A stretch of DNA of 64,000 bases from Pseudoalteromonas sp. MEBiC 03607 (lineage in GTDB: Bacteria; Pseudomonadota; Gammaproteobacteria; Enterobacterales; Alteromonadaceae): contig NZ_SRRY01000001.1 of NCBI RefSeq assembly GCF_004792295.1, forward strand, positions 2,490,501-2,554,500, in the 5' to 3' direction. Position numbers and translations under genes: made by a program. This document shows positions 56,446 to 64,000 of this stretch, piece by piece. How positions within the stretch are numbered: the first letter of the stretch is position 1; the number at the start of each line of letters is the position of its first letter. The notes under the pieces were generated by a model. The model made no database searches. It had not been told where the DNA came from and saw only the letters and a program-made list of their open reading frames with translations.

Positions 56446-57591
56446 ATGTATCAATTAACCATCAATTCATTAACCCAAGAGCAATTTTTAGCTGAGTATT
56501 GGCAAAAGAAGCCATTACTTATTAAGCAAGGCTTCAAAGATTTTGCTGATCCTATTGAGCCCGAAGAACTTGCTGGGCTTGCCATGGAAGAAAGCATTGA
56601 ATCACGTATTGTGACCAATCACTCAGATGATTGGCAAGCATACCATGGTCCATTTGAAGACTTTAGCTTGCTAACTGAGAAGCACGCTACGTTACTCGTA
56701 CAAGCGGTTGACCATTGGCATAACGATGCAGCGCAACTACTGGAGCCATTTCGCTTTATTCCAAACTGGCGTATTGATGACTTGATGATCAGCTACTCTA
56801 CGCCGGGTGGTGGCGTGGGTCCGCATTTAGATCAATACGATGTGTTTATTATTCAGGGCGAAGGTAAACGCCATTGGCGCGTTGGTTTACCTGATGCGAA
56901 CTTAAAACAATTTGCGCAAAATAAAAGCTTATTACAAGTTGAGCAATTTCCTGCCGTGATCGATTGTGTGTTAGAACCGGGTGATATTCTTTATATTCCA
57001 CCAGGCTGCCCGCACGAGGGTTACGCTGTTGAAAATGCACTTAATTATTCTGTAGGTTTTAGAGCACCAAACCAACGCGACTTGTTATCCCAATTTGCAG
57101 ATCACCTGATTGATACTGAGCTTGGTAATCAACGATATGGTGATCCAGAGCTAAAATTACGTGCCTCAAAAGGTGAACTAAGCCAAACTGAAGCCGAAAA
57201 AGTGAAGCAATTAATGATTGCTGCAATCAATGATGACTCAGTATTTAAGACATGGCTTGGCAATAGTATGAGCCAGCCAAAACATGAAATGGACCTAGCA
57301 CCACTAGAAGAACCATACACGCTTGATGATGTAAAAGCACTGTTAGATGATGATATGCTCATTTTTGAACGCTTAGGCGGCACACGTGCAATTTATCAAA
57401 TCATCGATGATAAAGTACTTTTTAGTGTTAATGGGGTCAATTATATGCATGATCTAGAAGATCTTTCTCTAATAAAAAGATTAACAGACCAAACATCACT
57501 GACCGCTAGCGATATAAATAGTTCAAAAAATAACCACATTTTCCTAAAAACTTTTACTACACTATTAAATGAGGGTATTTGGTTTTGTTAG
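56446..57591 (+). CDS. roxA: Ribosomal protein uL16 arginine 3-hydroxylase RoxA (YcfD)
   Basis: JmjC-type Fe(II)/2-oxoglutarate oxygenase that hydroxylates an arginine of ribosomal protein L16. The metal triad His127-x-Asp129 (GPHLDQYDVF) and His190 (PPGCPHEGY) corresponds to E. coli His125, Asp127 and His187. WRVGLPD, DILYIPPG and NYSVGFRAPN support the cupin fold. The 381 residues have a C-terminal winged-helix-like part (from about 270). The symbol ycfD is equivalent. Confidence 0.93.
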   Translation: MYQLTINSLTQEQFLAEYWQKKPLLIKQGFKDFADPIEPEELAGLAMEESIESRIVTNHSDDWQAYHGPFEDFSLLTEKHATLLVQAVDHWHNDAAQLLEPFRFIPNWRIDDLMISYSTPGGGVGPHLDQYDVFIIQGEGKRHWRVGLPDANLKQFAQNKSLLQVEQFPAVIDCVLEPGDILYIPPGCPHEGYAVENALNYSVGFRAPNQRDLLSQFADHLIDTELGNQRYGDPELKLRASKGELSQTEAEKVKQLMIAAINDDSVFKTWLGNSMSQPKHEMDLAPLEEPYTLDDVKALLDDDMLIFERLGGTRAIYQIIDDKVLFSVNGVNYMHDLEDLSLIKRLTDQTSLTASDINSSKNNHIFLKTFTTLLNEGIWFC

Positions 57592-57603
57592 GAGCGTGTT
57601 TAT

Positions 57604-58065
57604 ATGGGCTACATGATAGATGAAGTTGAATGGAGTATCGACAAGGAACTATTGCAACAAATCCGAGAGAGGGTATTTGTTTGCGAATTACATATTCCAA
57701 AACACGTCGAATTTGACCATTTAGATAAAACGGCTCATCACGTACTTGTTACTGATGAAAGTAATAAATGTCCAGTTGCGACTGGGCGCTTGTGTAATGA
57801 TGGCTTAATTGGTCGGATTGCTGTATTACCTGAACACCGTAACCGATCAGTTTACAAATCATTATTGAATTACTTAGTAGGTTTAGCTGAAAAACAAGGC
57901 TGTGATTGCGTTAGTATCAATTGCATATTAAATGAAGTTGATCGATTTAAACGAAATGGGTTTTCGGCTGATGGCTTAGTATTTATGGAGGCAGGAATTC
58001 CAAGACAACGAATGCTCTGCCCTATCAAGCAATTTGATACGCGGCCATTCACTTTGGTGCACTAG
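57604..58065 (+). CDS. GNAT-family acetyltransferase-like protein
   Basis: A 153-residue GNAT-fold protein. The first strand and helices show IRERVFVCELHIPKHVEFDHLDKTAHHVLV, a common opening in this family. Motif A is RIAVLPEHRNRSVYKSLLNYL (71-91): where acetyl-CoA-binding GNATs have Arg-Gly-x-Gly-x-Gly/Ala, this has Arg79-Asn-Arg-Ser-Val-Tyr, so CoA binding may be altered. It lies 12 bases after roxA with AGGAG upstream, and probably shares its transcript. The substrate is unknown. Confidence 0.83.
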   Translation: MGYMIDEVEWSIDKELLQQIRERVFVCELHIPKHVEFDHLDKTAHHVLVTDESNKCPVATGRLCNDGLIGRIAVLPEHRNRSVYKSLLNYLVGLAEKQGCDCVSINCILNEVDRFKRNGFSADGLVFMEAGIPRQRMLCPIKQFDTRPFTLVH

Positions 58066-58072
58066 ATGGTTT

Positions 58073-58102
58073 AAAAAGCTGAATATAATTATTCAGCTTT
58101 TT
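58073..58102. terminator. Bidirectional intrinsic terminator
   Basis: AAAAAGCTGAATA (58073-58085) pairs with TATTCAGCTTTTT (58090-58102) around TAAT. It serves the GNAT gene on the plus strand and the DUF4826-like gene ending at 58112 on the minus strand. Confidence 0.85.
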
Positions 58103-58111
58103 TATTTAAAG

Positions 58112-58558
58112 TTAAGCTGGCTCATTTTGCCACATATCATCTTTTTCGAATAACTCATATAAACCATGAGCGCGGTTAATGAGTAAATTAGCAAAATCTA
58201 CTTTGGTCTTATCTACAGCGCCTGACTGCATTAGTTGATCAGCCTTTAGTTGCCATTGCATTGAGAAATATCTAAGTACTTCACGGGCATTGGTTGCTGC
58301 ACTCGCTTCTGCGTGATCGGTTGGTAAACGCCCTGTGATAACCCAATAGCTTTTACCATTTTGTGCTTTAAACTTCCAAATAGCCACTAATGGCGCAATG
58401 AAACGGCTTTCTTTCTCAACAACTGTTTGCGGGATAACGCCTTTTTCAGCTAAATGCTTTTGTGCATTCTGGAAACATTCTCTTTGCCACATAACACTTT
58501 GTTTTTGCGCTTCGGCTTGTTCTTCTGGTGTTAATGGTCTTGCTTGTTTTTGTTCCAT
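58112..58558 (-). CDS. DUF4826-like protein of unknown function
   Basis: A 148-residue soluble protein. VVEKESRFIAPLVAIWKFKAQNGKSYWVITGRLPTDHAE and NAREVLRYFSMQWQLKADQLM resemble the DUF4826 family of marine gammaproteobacteria as I recall it. The N-terminus is Gln/Glu-rich. The open frame has no recognisable catalytic motif. It is alone, with about 113 bases of featureless sequence to the next gene upstream. The function is unknown. Confidence 0.75.
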   Translation of the reverse strand: MEQKQARPLTPEEQAEAQKQSVMWQRECFQNAQKHLAEKGVIPQTVVEKESRFIAPLVAIWKFKAQNGKSYWVITGRLPTDHAEASAATNAREVLRYFSMQWQLKADQLMQSGAVDKTKVDFANLLINRAHGLYELFEKDDMWQNEPA

Positions 58559-58671
58559 GGTGGTTACTCTTTTACAACATTTCTGACACTTTAAGGTTTA
58601 AAATGGCGCTGTGCAAGTGTTTACGGGCAATCAAATGGCATTTTAATTTACTTGCCTACTATTCAGTCAAC

Positions 58672-59202
58672 TCAGAAAGAAGAGTTAGGCTCTGTTAAAA
58701 ATTGCAGCTCTTCAGGTGTTGATTCACGACCTAAAATTGCGTTGCGGTGTGGATAGCGACCAAACCTATCAATAATAACTTTGTGCTTTAGTTCAAATTC
58801 ATAATTACTCATGCCTTTAAACAATTGCTCAGCCTGCTGATGAATAACTTTGGATTCACTATGCATAAACGGCATATAAATAAACGCAGCTTGAGAGCTA
58901 GGTAACTTTTTATCAAAGCCAAGTTCAATTGCTCTTTGCGCTAAGGTTAATGCTTGTGGATCTTGGCTAAAAGCCTGTGCAGTATTTCGATAAATATTGC
59001 GTGAAAACTGATCTAACACGATAATTTCAGCTAAAGAGCCTAGGGCATCCACTCGCCAGTCAGCATGCTCGCCAGCGATAACTTGCAATAGACATTCTGA
59101 AAACTTAACCGTAATTAATGCATCAGTGTCATCAGATTGCTTATACCAAGCATCTGAGCCTAATTCATTAAACCAAAAATCGATAATCCTTTGCTTATCC
59201 AT
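58672..59202 (-). CDS. DUF924 family protein
   Basis: A 176-residue helical protein of unknown function. The opening IIDFWFNELGSDAWYKQSDD, the core AEIIVLDQFSRNIYRNTAQAFSQDPQAL and YMPFMHSESKVIHQQAEQLF with DRFGRYPHRNAILGRESTPEE are the DUF924 signatures. I use ATG 59202 because AAGGA lies 6 bases before it; an ATG two codons earlier abuts the Shine-Dalgarno. It follows lolE closely (9 bases) and may be co-transcribed. Confidence 0.9.
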   Translation of the reverse strand: MDKQRIIDFWFNELGSDAWYKQSDDTDALITVKFSECLLQVIAGEHADWRVDALGSLAEIIVLDQFSRNIYRNTAQAFSQDPQALTLAQRAIELGFDKKLPSSQAAFIYMPFMHSESKVIHQQAEQLFKGMSNYEFELKHKVIIDRFGRYPHRNAILGRESTPEELQFLTEPNSSF

Positions 59203-59211
59203 AAACATTCC

Positions 59212-60456
59212 TTAATTACCGAGTACTTTTGCTGGGTCTACTCGGGTTGCTTGCCACGCAGGGTATAATGTTGCCAAAATAGCGAGGACAAAGGTAACAA
59301 TCACCGTTATAACGATATCTTGCCAAACGAGTTTACTAGGTAAAAACTCAATGAAATAAACACCTTGTAATGGATTGTCACCTAACAAATGACTGATCCA
59401 CGAGAATAATTCACTGATATTTAATGCAAGCATAACACCTATAATCGTTCCAAGTATTACGCCAATAAGTGCTTGCGTAAATCCTTGCATAACAAAGGTG
59501 GCTAAAATCGTACTGTCTTGTGCTCCCATGGTTTTCAAAATCGCAATATTTGCCTGTTTTTCGCGTACTTCCATAACAAGTGATGAAACAATATTAAAAC
59601 TAGCTACGGCAATAATTAGAAACACCACGATATACACAATAGTTCGAACCATTTGAATATCTTGATATAAGCTGCCTTGCGTTCTGAACCAACTAGAGAC
59701 ATAGACATAATCTGGGATAACTTGCCCCACCCGCATAGCGGTTTGATGAGCAGCAAATACATCAGCTACTTGTAACCGTAAACCGGTTACTTGGTTTTCA
59801 TCGAAACTCAGTACACTTTGCGCTTTGTCGAGGCGAATAAAAGCCGCTGTTTCATCAATTGGGCCGCCCATTTTAATAATACCCGCAAGATTCAAACTCA
59901 CCCGCTTTGGAGCAAGTAAAGTGTTACTTTGCTGGTTTATCTGTGGGATTAATAAGGTAACTGGGTCGCCAATTTTAAGACCTAACCGGTTGACTATTTG
60001 TTGTCCTAAAAGTACATCTTCTTGTTGTAACTGACTAACTAAGCGCCCTTCTGTAAATTGGTTTAACGCCGATACTTGGTTTTCAAACTCTGGGCTAACG
60101 CCACGCACTTCAACCGCTTTTAACTCACTTTTAAACTGCGCCATGCCGTTGACACTAATAAAAGGTGCTGCACCTGTTACACCGGCTTGAGAGCGCAATA
60201 AAGCAACTTTTGACTGCCAATTATTGATTGGTTTATTAGGAGCAACGTATTCAACCTGCGGTACAACCGATAAAAGCCGATGCACTAGTTGTTGCTCAAA
60301 GCCATTAATCACTGATAGAGCAACAATTAATACGGCGACTCCCAAAAGTATGCCGATTGTCGAAGCTTTAGCAATAAAGCTTACAAAGCCATTTTGCCCC
60401 TCTTTTTGGCCACTGTGAGCGCGAAATCGTTTTGAAATAAAGGCACTAAGCAACAT
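59212..60456 (-). CDS. lolE: Lipoprotein-releasing ABC transporter permease LolE
   Basis: Inner-membrane permease of LolCDE, which detaches outer-membrane lipoproteins and passes them to LolA. The 414 residues equal the E. coli length when started at ATG 60456; the longer open frame extends 11 codons into lolD. The N-terminal helix (about 27-50: STIGILLGVAVLIVALSVINGFE), a periplasmic domain (about 55-270) and three C-terminal helices (about 272-300, 320-350, 380-400) are visible. It overlaps the lolD end by 11 bases. Paralogous to lolC. Confidence 0.93.
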   Translation of the reverse strand: MLLSAFISKRFRAHSGQKEGQNGFVSFIAKASTIGILLGVAVLIVALSVINGFEQQLVHRLLSVVPQVEYVAPNKPINNWQSKVALLRSQAGVTGAAPFISVNGMAQFKSELKAVEVRGVSPEFENQVSALNQFTEGRLVSQLQQEDVLLGQQIVNRLGLKIGDPVTLLIPQINQQSNTLLAPKRVSLNLAGIIKMGGPIDETAAFIRLDKAQSVLSFDENQVTGLRLQVADVFAAHQTAMRVGQVIPDYVYVSSWFRTQGSLYQDIQMVRTIVYIVVFLIIAVASFNIVSSLVMEVREKQANIAILKTMGAQDSTILATFVMQGFTQALIGVILGTIIGVMLALNISELFSWISHLLGDNPLQGVYFIEFLPSKLVWQDIVITVIVTFVLAILATLYPAWQATRVDPAKVLGN

Positions 60457-61144
60457 GCTGAGACTCTTTAATTGCAAGCTTACCATCATCTAAATAGGCA
60501 ATTTTGCCTAGTTTATCTGCAAGCTCTAAATCATGGGTTACCACAACAAAACTAGTTTTTAAGCTGGTATTTAACTCTTTAATCAAGTCATAAATCTTAA
60601 TTGCGTTTTGTTTATCTAAGTTACCCGTTGGTTCATCGGCTAGCACCAACGCAGGCTCTGTTACCAATGCACGTGCTATTGCAACCCGCTGCCTCTCACC
60701 ACCTGACAACGCCGATGGTTTATGTTCGCAACGATGAGATAACCCTACTTTATCAAGCATGTTGAGGGCTTTTTCGTTTGCCGCTTTTGCGCTTAAACCT
60801 TTAATTAAAAGTGGCATAGCAACATTTTCAATGGCAGTAAATTCCATTAATAAATGATGGAATTGGTAAATGAAGCCCAAATTTTCGTTGCGGAAACTCG
60901 CTTGTTGTTTTCGGTTTAATTTAGCAACTTGTTGACCTTTGATTTCAACGGTTCCATCTGTCGCATTATCTAAGGTGCCTAATATATGTAATAAAGTACT
61001 TTTACCTGAACCAGAACTACCTACAACGGCTAACATTTCGCCCTGATTGAGCGTTAAATCAACCCCTTTTAAGACTGCAACCTGATTATCGCCATCTTGA
61101 TACACTTTATTAAGCTGCTGACAATTAATCACTAAATCACTCAT
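60446..61144 (-). CDS. lolD: Lipoprotein-releasing ABC transporter ATPase LolD
   Basis: ATPase that powers LolCDE. The 232 residues have Walker [10 protein letters not shown] (42-50), the Q-loop [14 protein letters not shown] with the LolD-type segment, signature [15 protein letters not shown], and Walker [13 protein letters not shown]. MacB-type ATPases share this class, but the order lolC-lolD-lolE identifies it. It overlaps lolC by 8 bases. Confidence 0.95.
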   Translation of the reverse strand: MSDLVINCQQLNKVYQDGDNQVAVLKGVDLTLNQGEMLAVVGSSGSGKSTLLHILGTLDNATDGTVEIKGQQVAKLNRKQQASFRNENLGFIYQFHHLLMEFTAIENVAMPLLIKGLSAKAANEKALNMLDKVGLSHRCEHKPSALSGGERQRVAIARALVTEPALVLADEPTGNLDKQNAIKIYDLIKELNTSLKTSFVVVTHDLELADKLGKIAYLDDGKLAIKESQHVA

Positions 61145-62354
61145 AACGTAATACCTCTGCTGGATTCACTTTTGCAGCTTTTCGGGCAGGATACAAAGTA
61201 GCTAAAAAGCTCATAGCAATACTCCCTGCGGCAATTAGGCTCAAACTCATAACATCAAATTTAACGGGTAAACTCACACCCGCTAATAAATTAATGCCTA
61301 ACATATTCAATAACTCATTTATATTGCTACTTAATAGCACGCCTAGTAACGCACCAATGCTGGTGCCAATAACACCATTGTATAAACCCTGGATCATAAA
61401 TACATGCTGAACTTGTAAAGGAGTTAAACCCAGCGTTTGTAAGATAGCCACTTCACTTTGTTTTTCACTTACCATCATGGTTAATGCAGAAACTATATTA
61501 AACACCGCAACAAGCACAATTAAACCAAGTAACATAGACATAATGCGCTTTTCCATCGCCACAGCGGCAAATAACGTCCCTTGACTAGCTCGCCAATCAG
61601 TTACTGTGTAATCATTTAAAATTGCTGTTTGAGATTGTAATACTTGCTCTACGGAAAAAGGTTCGTACAAAGAGATACTTAAGTTGGGTGCTGCTGATTT
61701 TGCCAGCTTTAAGACTCGGCCTAATGAATAACCACTGGTAAATGCCAATGACATATCAATTTCAGATTGTGTTTCATACAGTGCAGCAACGGTAAACAAA
61801 CGTTGGCTAGGTACTCGACCAAGGGGTGTATACGAACTGGCATTTGGCATGATCACCCGTACTTTATCCCCAAGCGAAATACCCAATTTACGGCTTAAAT
61901 AGCGGCTAATCGCAATGTGATAGTTACTGTCCATTACTTGTGACCAATTGCCAGCAACAATTTTATCTTTTACGTTATACAGGGAGCTTCCTTCATCATA
62001 GAGCCCTTGCAATAACACGCCTTGTAAATCTTGGTTGGTTTGCAAAATGGCTTCGCCATGGCGATAAAGGTTAACTTGTTTAATATCTTTAGAGTTTGCT
62101 AGTTGCTGCTGTAACTGCAACATGGTTTCTTTCGAATTATCTTCAGCTGATACTTCGATATGGGGAATTAAACCAAGCATGTTTGTTTTGAGGTTATTTT
62201 CAAAGCCATTCATTACAGAACTGACTGTAAACAAGGCCATTAAGCCAATAGCAATGCCCGCAATTGAGAAAAATGAAATGAACGAGATAAAAGCATTGCC
62301 CTTTGATGAGCGACTATATCTCAGCCCTATAAAAAGGCTAACAGGTTGAAACAT
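61137..62354 (-). CDS. lolC: Lipoprotein-releasing ABC transporter permease LolC
   Basis: The LolC permease, the subunit whose periplasmic Hook region contacts LolA. The 405 residues begin MFQPVSLFIGLRYSRSSKGNAFISFISFFSIAGIAIGLMA (E. coli LolC has MYQPVALFIGLRYMRGR), with a periplasmic domain and a C-terminal MMVSEKQSEVAILQTLGLTPLQVQ. The terminal NPAEVLRYE matches LolC. It heads the lolCDE operon; an inverted repeat lies upstream of its start. Confidence 0.95.
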   Translation of the reverse strand: MFQPVSLFIGLRYSRSSKGNAFISFISFFSIAGIAIGLMALFTVSSVMNGFENNLKTNMLGLIPHIEVSAEDNSKETMLQLQQQLANSKDIKQVNLYRHGEAILQTNQDLQGVLLQGLYDEGSSLYNVKDKIVAGNWSQVMDSNYHIAISRYLSRKLGISLGDKVRVIMPNASSYTPLGRVPSQRLFTVAALYETQSEIDMSLAFTSGYSLGRVLKLAKSAAPNLSISLYEPFSVEQVLQSQTAILNDYTVTDWRASQGTLFAAVAMEKRIMSMLLGLIVLVAVFNIVSALTMMVSEKQSEVAILQTLGLTPLQVQHVFMIQGLYNGVIGTSIGALLGVLLSSNINELLNMLGINLLAGVSLPVKFDVMSLSLIAAGSIAMSFLATLYPARKAAKVNPAEVLRYE

Positions 62355-62376
62355 AATAAGTTATGAATATTCCAAG

Positions 62377-62412
62377 GGCTAAATATGCGCTCATGTTAGC
62401 ATAGATTTAGCC
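62377..62412. repeat. Inverted repeat upstream of lolC
   Basis: GGCTAAAT plus ATGC (62377-62388) pairs with GCAT, a 2-base bulge and ATTTAGCC (62399-62412), giving a 12-base-pair stem with a 10-base loop. It sits in the 89-base gap between the LysR gene end and the lolC start, 23 bases before the lolC ATG. There is no T tail, so it may be a regulator site or leader hairpin rather than a terminator. Confidence 0.5.
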
Positions 62413-62443
62413 AGCATGGGATGCGCGAAATTGTAAAAAATAA

Positions 62444-63325
62444 TTATAAATCTGATACTTGAACTGTAGCGACCAAATGGTCAAGTAATGCTTTTACATT
62501 GGTTGCTATAAATTGCCTAGGTGGGTACACCCCCCATACACCTTCAGGTGCAGGTGCAACATTCGAAAGTACAGCGGTCAACTTGCCATTGGCTAGATGC
62601 TCATTGACATAATAATCCGGTAATTGCACGATGCCTAACCCTTTAATAGCTGCATCCACCAATGCCCAACCACTATTACATGCTAAACGCCCAGCCACTT
62701 TAATGTGCTTATCTTGGCCCTGCTCTTTTACCCGCCAATAACTGTTATTACCGATAAGGCAATGATGTTGATGTAATTCACTGACGCTGTGTGGTTGACC
62801 AAAATTATTAATATATTCAGGGCTACAGCATATAACGAGTCTGCGCTGGCTAATACGCCGAGCTTTTAAAGATGAATCCTTTAGATGACCTAGCCGAATA
62901 GCTAAGTCATACCCTTCTTCTAATAGATTGACTTGCTCATTACTTAAATGACTGATTACTTCAATATCTGGGTGCTTTTGCATAAATGTATGAACCGCAG
63001 GCATTATGTAGCTTTCACCATACATGACAGGGGCTGTCAGTTTGATGCTGCCTTTAGGTGTCAGTTGCTGCTCGGCAAGCAGTGCCGTGGCATCATCCAT
63101 AGCATGCTGTAACTGTTTTGTTTGATGCGCAAACACTTGCCCCTCTTGCGTTAGCACTACTTTACGGGTCGTTCGGGTTAGCAATTGTGTGTTTAATCGT
63201 TCTTCTAATTGACTCACATAACGGCTTACATGCGCCACTGACATACCCAGCAGTTTACTTGCCTTTGTAAAACTACCGGTTTCGGCTACCGCTAAAAATT
63301 CATCAATTCCGTGCCAACGATTCAT
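62444..63325 (-). CDS. LysR-family transcriptional regulator
   Basis: A 293-residue LysR-type regulator. The N-terminal winged helix-turn-helix (about 1-60) includes FLAVAETGSFTKASKLLGMSVAHVSRYVSQLEERLNTQLLTRTTR; the rest is a periplasmic-binding-like effector domain (about 88-290). The longest open frame adds 15 residues; I begin at ATG 63325 (MNRWHGIDEF), which is usual for this family, though ATG 63334 is also possible. It is divergent from frmA with a 110-base shared region, so it probably controls formaldehyde detoxification. The inducer is unknown. Confidence 0.88.
   Translation of the reverse strand: MNRWHGIDEFLAVAETGSFTKASKLLGMSVAHVSRYVSQLEERLNTQLLTRTTRKVVLTQEGQVFAHQTKQLQHAMDDATALLAEQQLTPKGSIKLTAPVMYGESYIMPAVHTFMQKHPDIEVISHLSNEQVNLLEEGYDLAIRLGHLKDSSLKARRISQRRLVICCSPEYINNFGQPHSVSELHQHHCLIGNNSYWRVKEQGQDKHIKVAGRLACNSGWALVDAAIKGLGIVQLPDYYVNEHLANGKLTAVLSNVAPAPEGVWGVYPPRQFIATNVKALLDHLVATVQVSDL

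Positions 63326-64000
<675 letters not shown>

Overview
The window is a contiguous stretch of chromosomal core genome from a marine gammaproteobacterium of the order Alteromonadales, most likely Pseudoalteromonas or a close relative. I infer this from the AT-leaning composition, from proteins that align along their whole length with Escherichia coli orthologues, and from marine-gammaproteobacterial neighbours such as a DUF3466 HAF-repeat protein, the 180-kDa-type NAD-glutamate dehydrogenase, DUF2835 and a DUF1302/DUF1329 cluster. I found no insertion sequence, prophage, CRISPR array, rRNA or integrase.

Layout. 1-9181 (minus): TCA-cycle block sdhCDAB, sucAB, sucCD, with sucD cut by the window edge and intrinsic terminators between the sub-blocks. 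gltA faces it at 9533. 10931-13370: csdA-csdE sulfur transfer genes converging on tcdA. 13371-20022 (minus): comEC, msbA, lpxK, ycaR, kdsB and an RluA-type pseudouridine synthase, which together cover LPS precursor synthesis and export plus DNA uptake. 20002-28459: a DUF2062 membrane protein, then DUF3466, uup, a small glutaredoxin, rlmKL, zapC and pyrD. 28574-33412: the large NAD-glutamate dehydrogenase.

33625-40539 (minus): DUF1302 outer-membrane barrel, DUF1329 LolB-like periplasmic protein, YCF48 beta-propeller and an MMPL/RND inner-membrane transporter. This set reads as an incompletely described trans-envelope system for a hydrophobic substrate and is the best candidate for new biology here. 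40849-49356 (minus): DUF2835, pepN, nhaC, then prc, proQ, a small acidic unknown protein and msrC, then a small membrane protein. 49509-49732: two identical tRNA-Ser(UGA) genes.

49992-58065 (plus): yccA, tusDCB, tusE, rluE, nudJ, mnmA, hflD, purB, roxA and a GNAT protein. Nearly all of the relay for 2-thiolation of tRNA wobble uridine (TusBCD, TusE, MnmA) sits in one run. 58112-62354 (minus): DUF4826-like and DUF924 proteins and the lipoprotein exporter lolCDE. 62444-64000: a LysR regulator divergent from frmA (glutathione-dependent formaldehyde dehydrogenase), cut by the right edge.

All identifications come from reading the translations and from recalled family knowledge. No database search was run. 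Several starts were moved from the longest open frame to the codon supported by a Shine-Dalgarno sequence and by homologue length.
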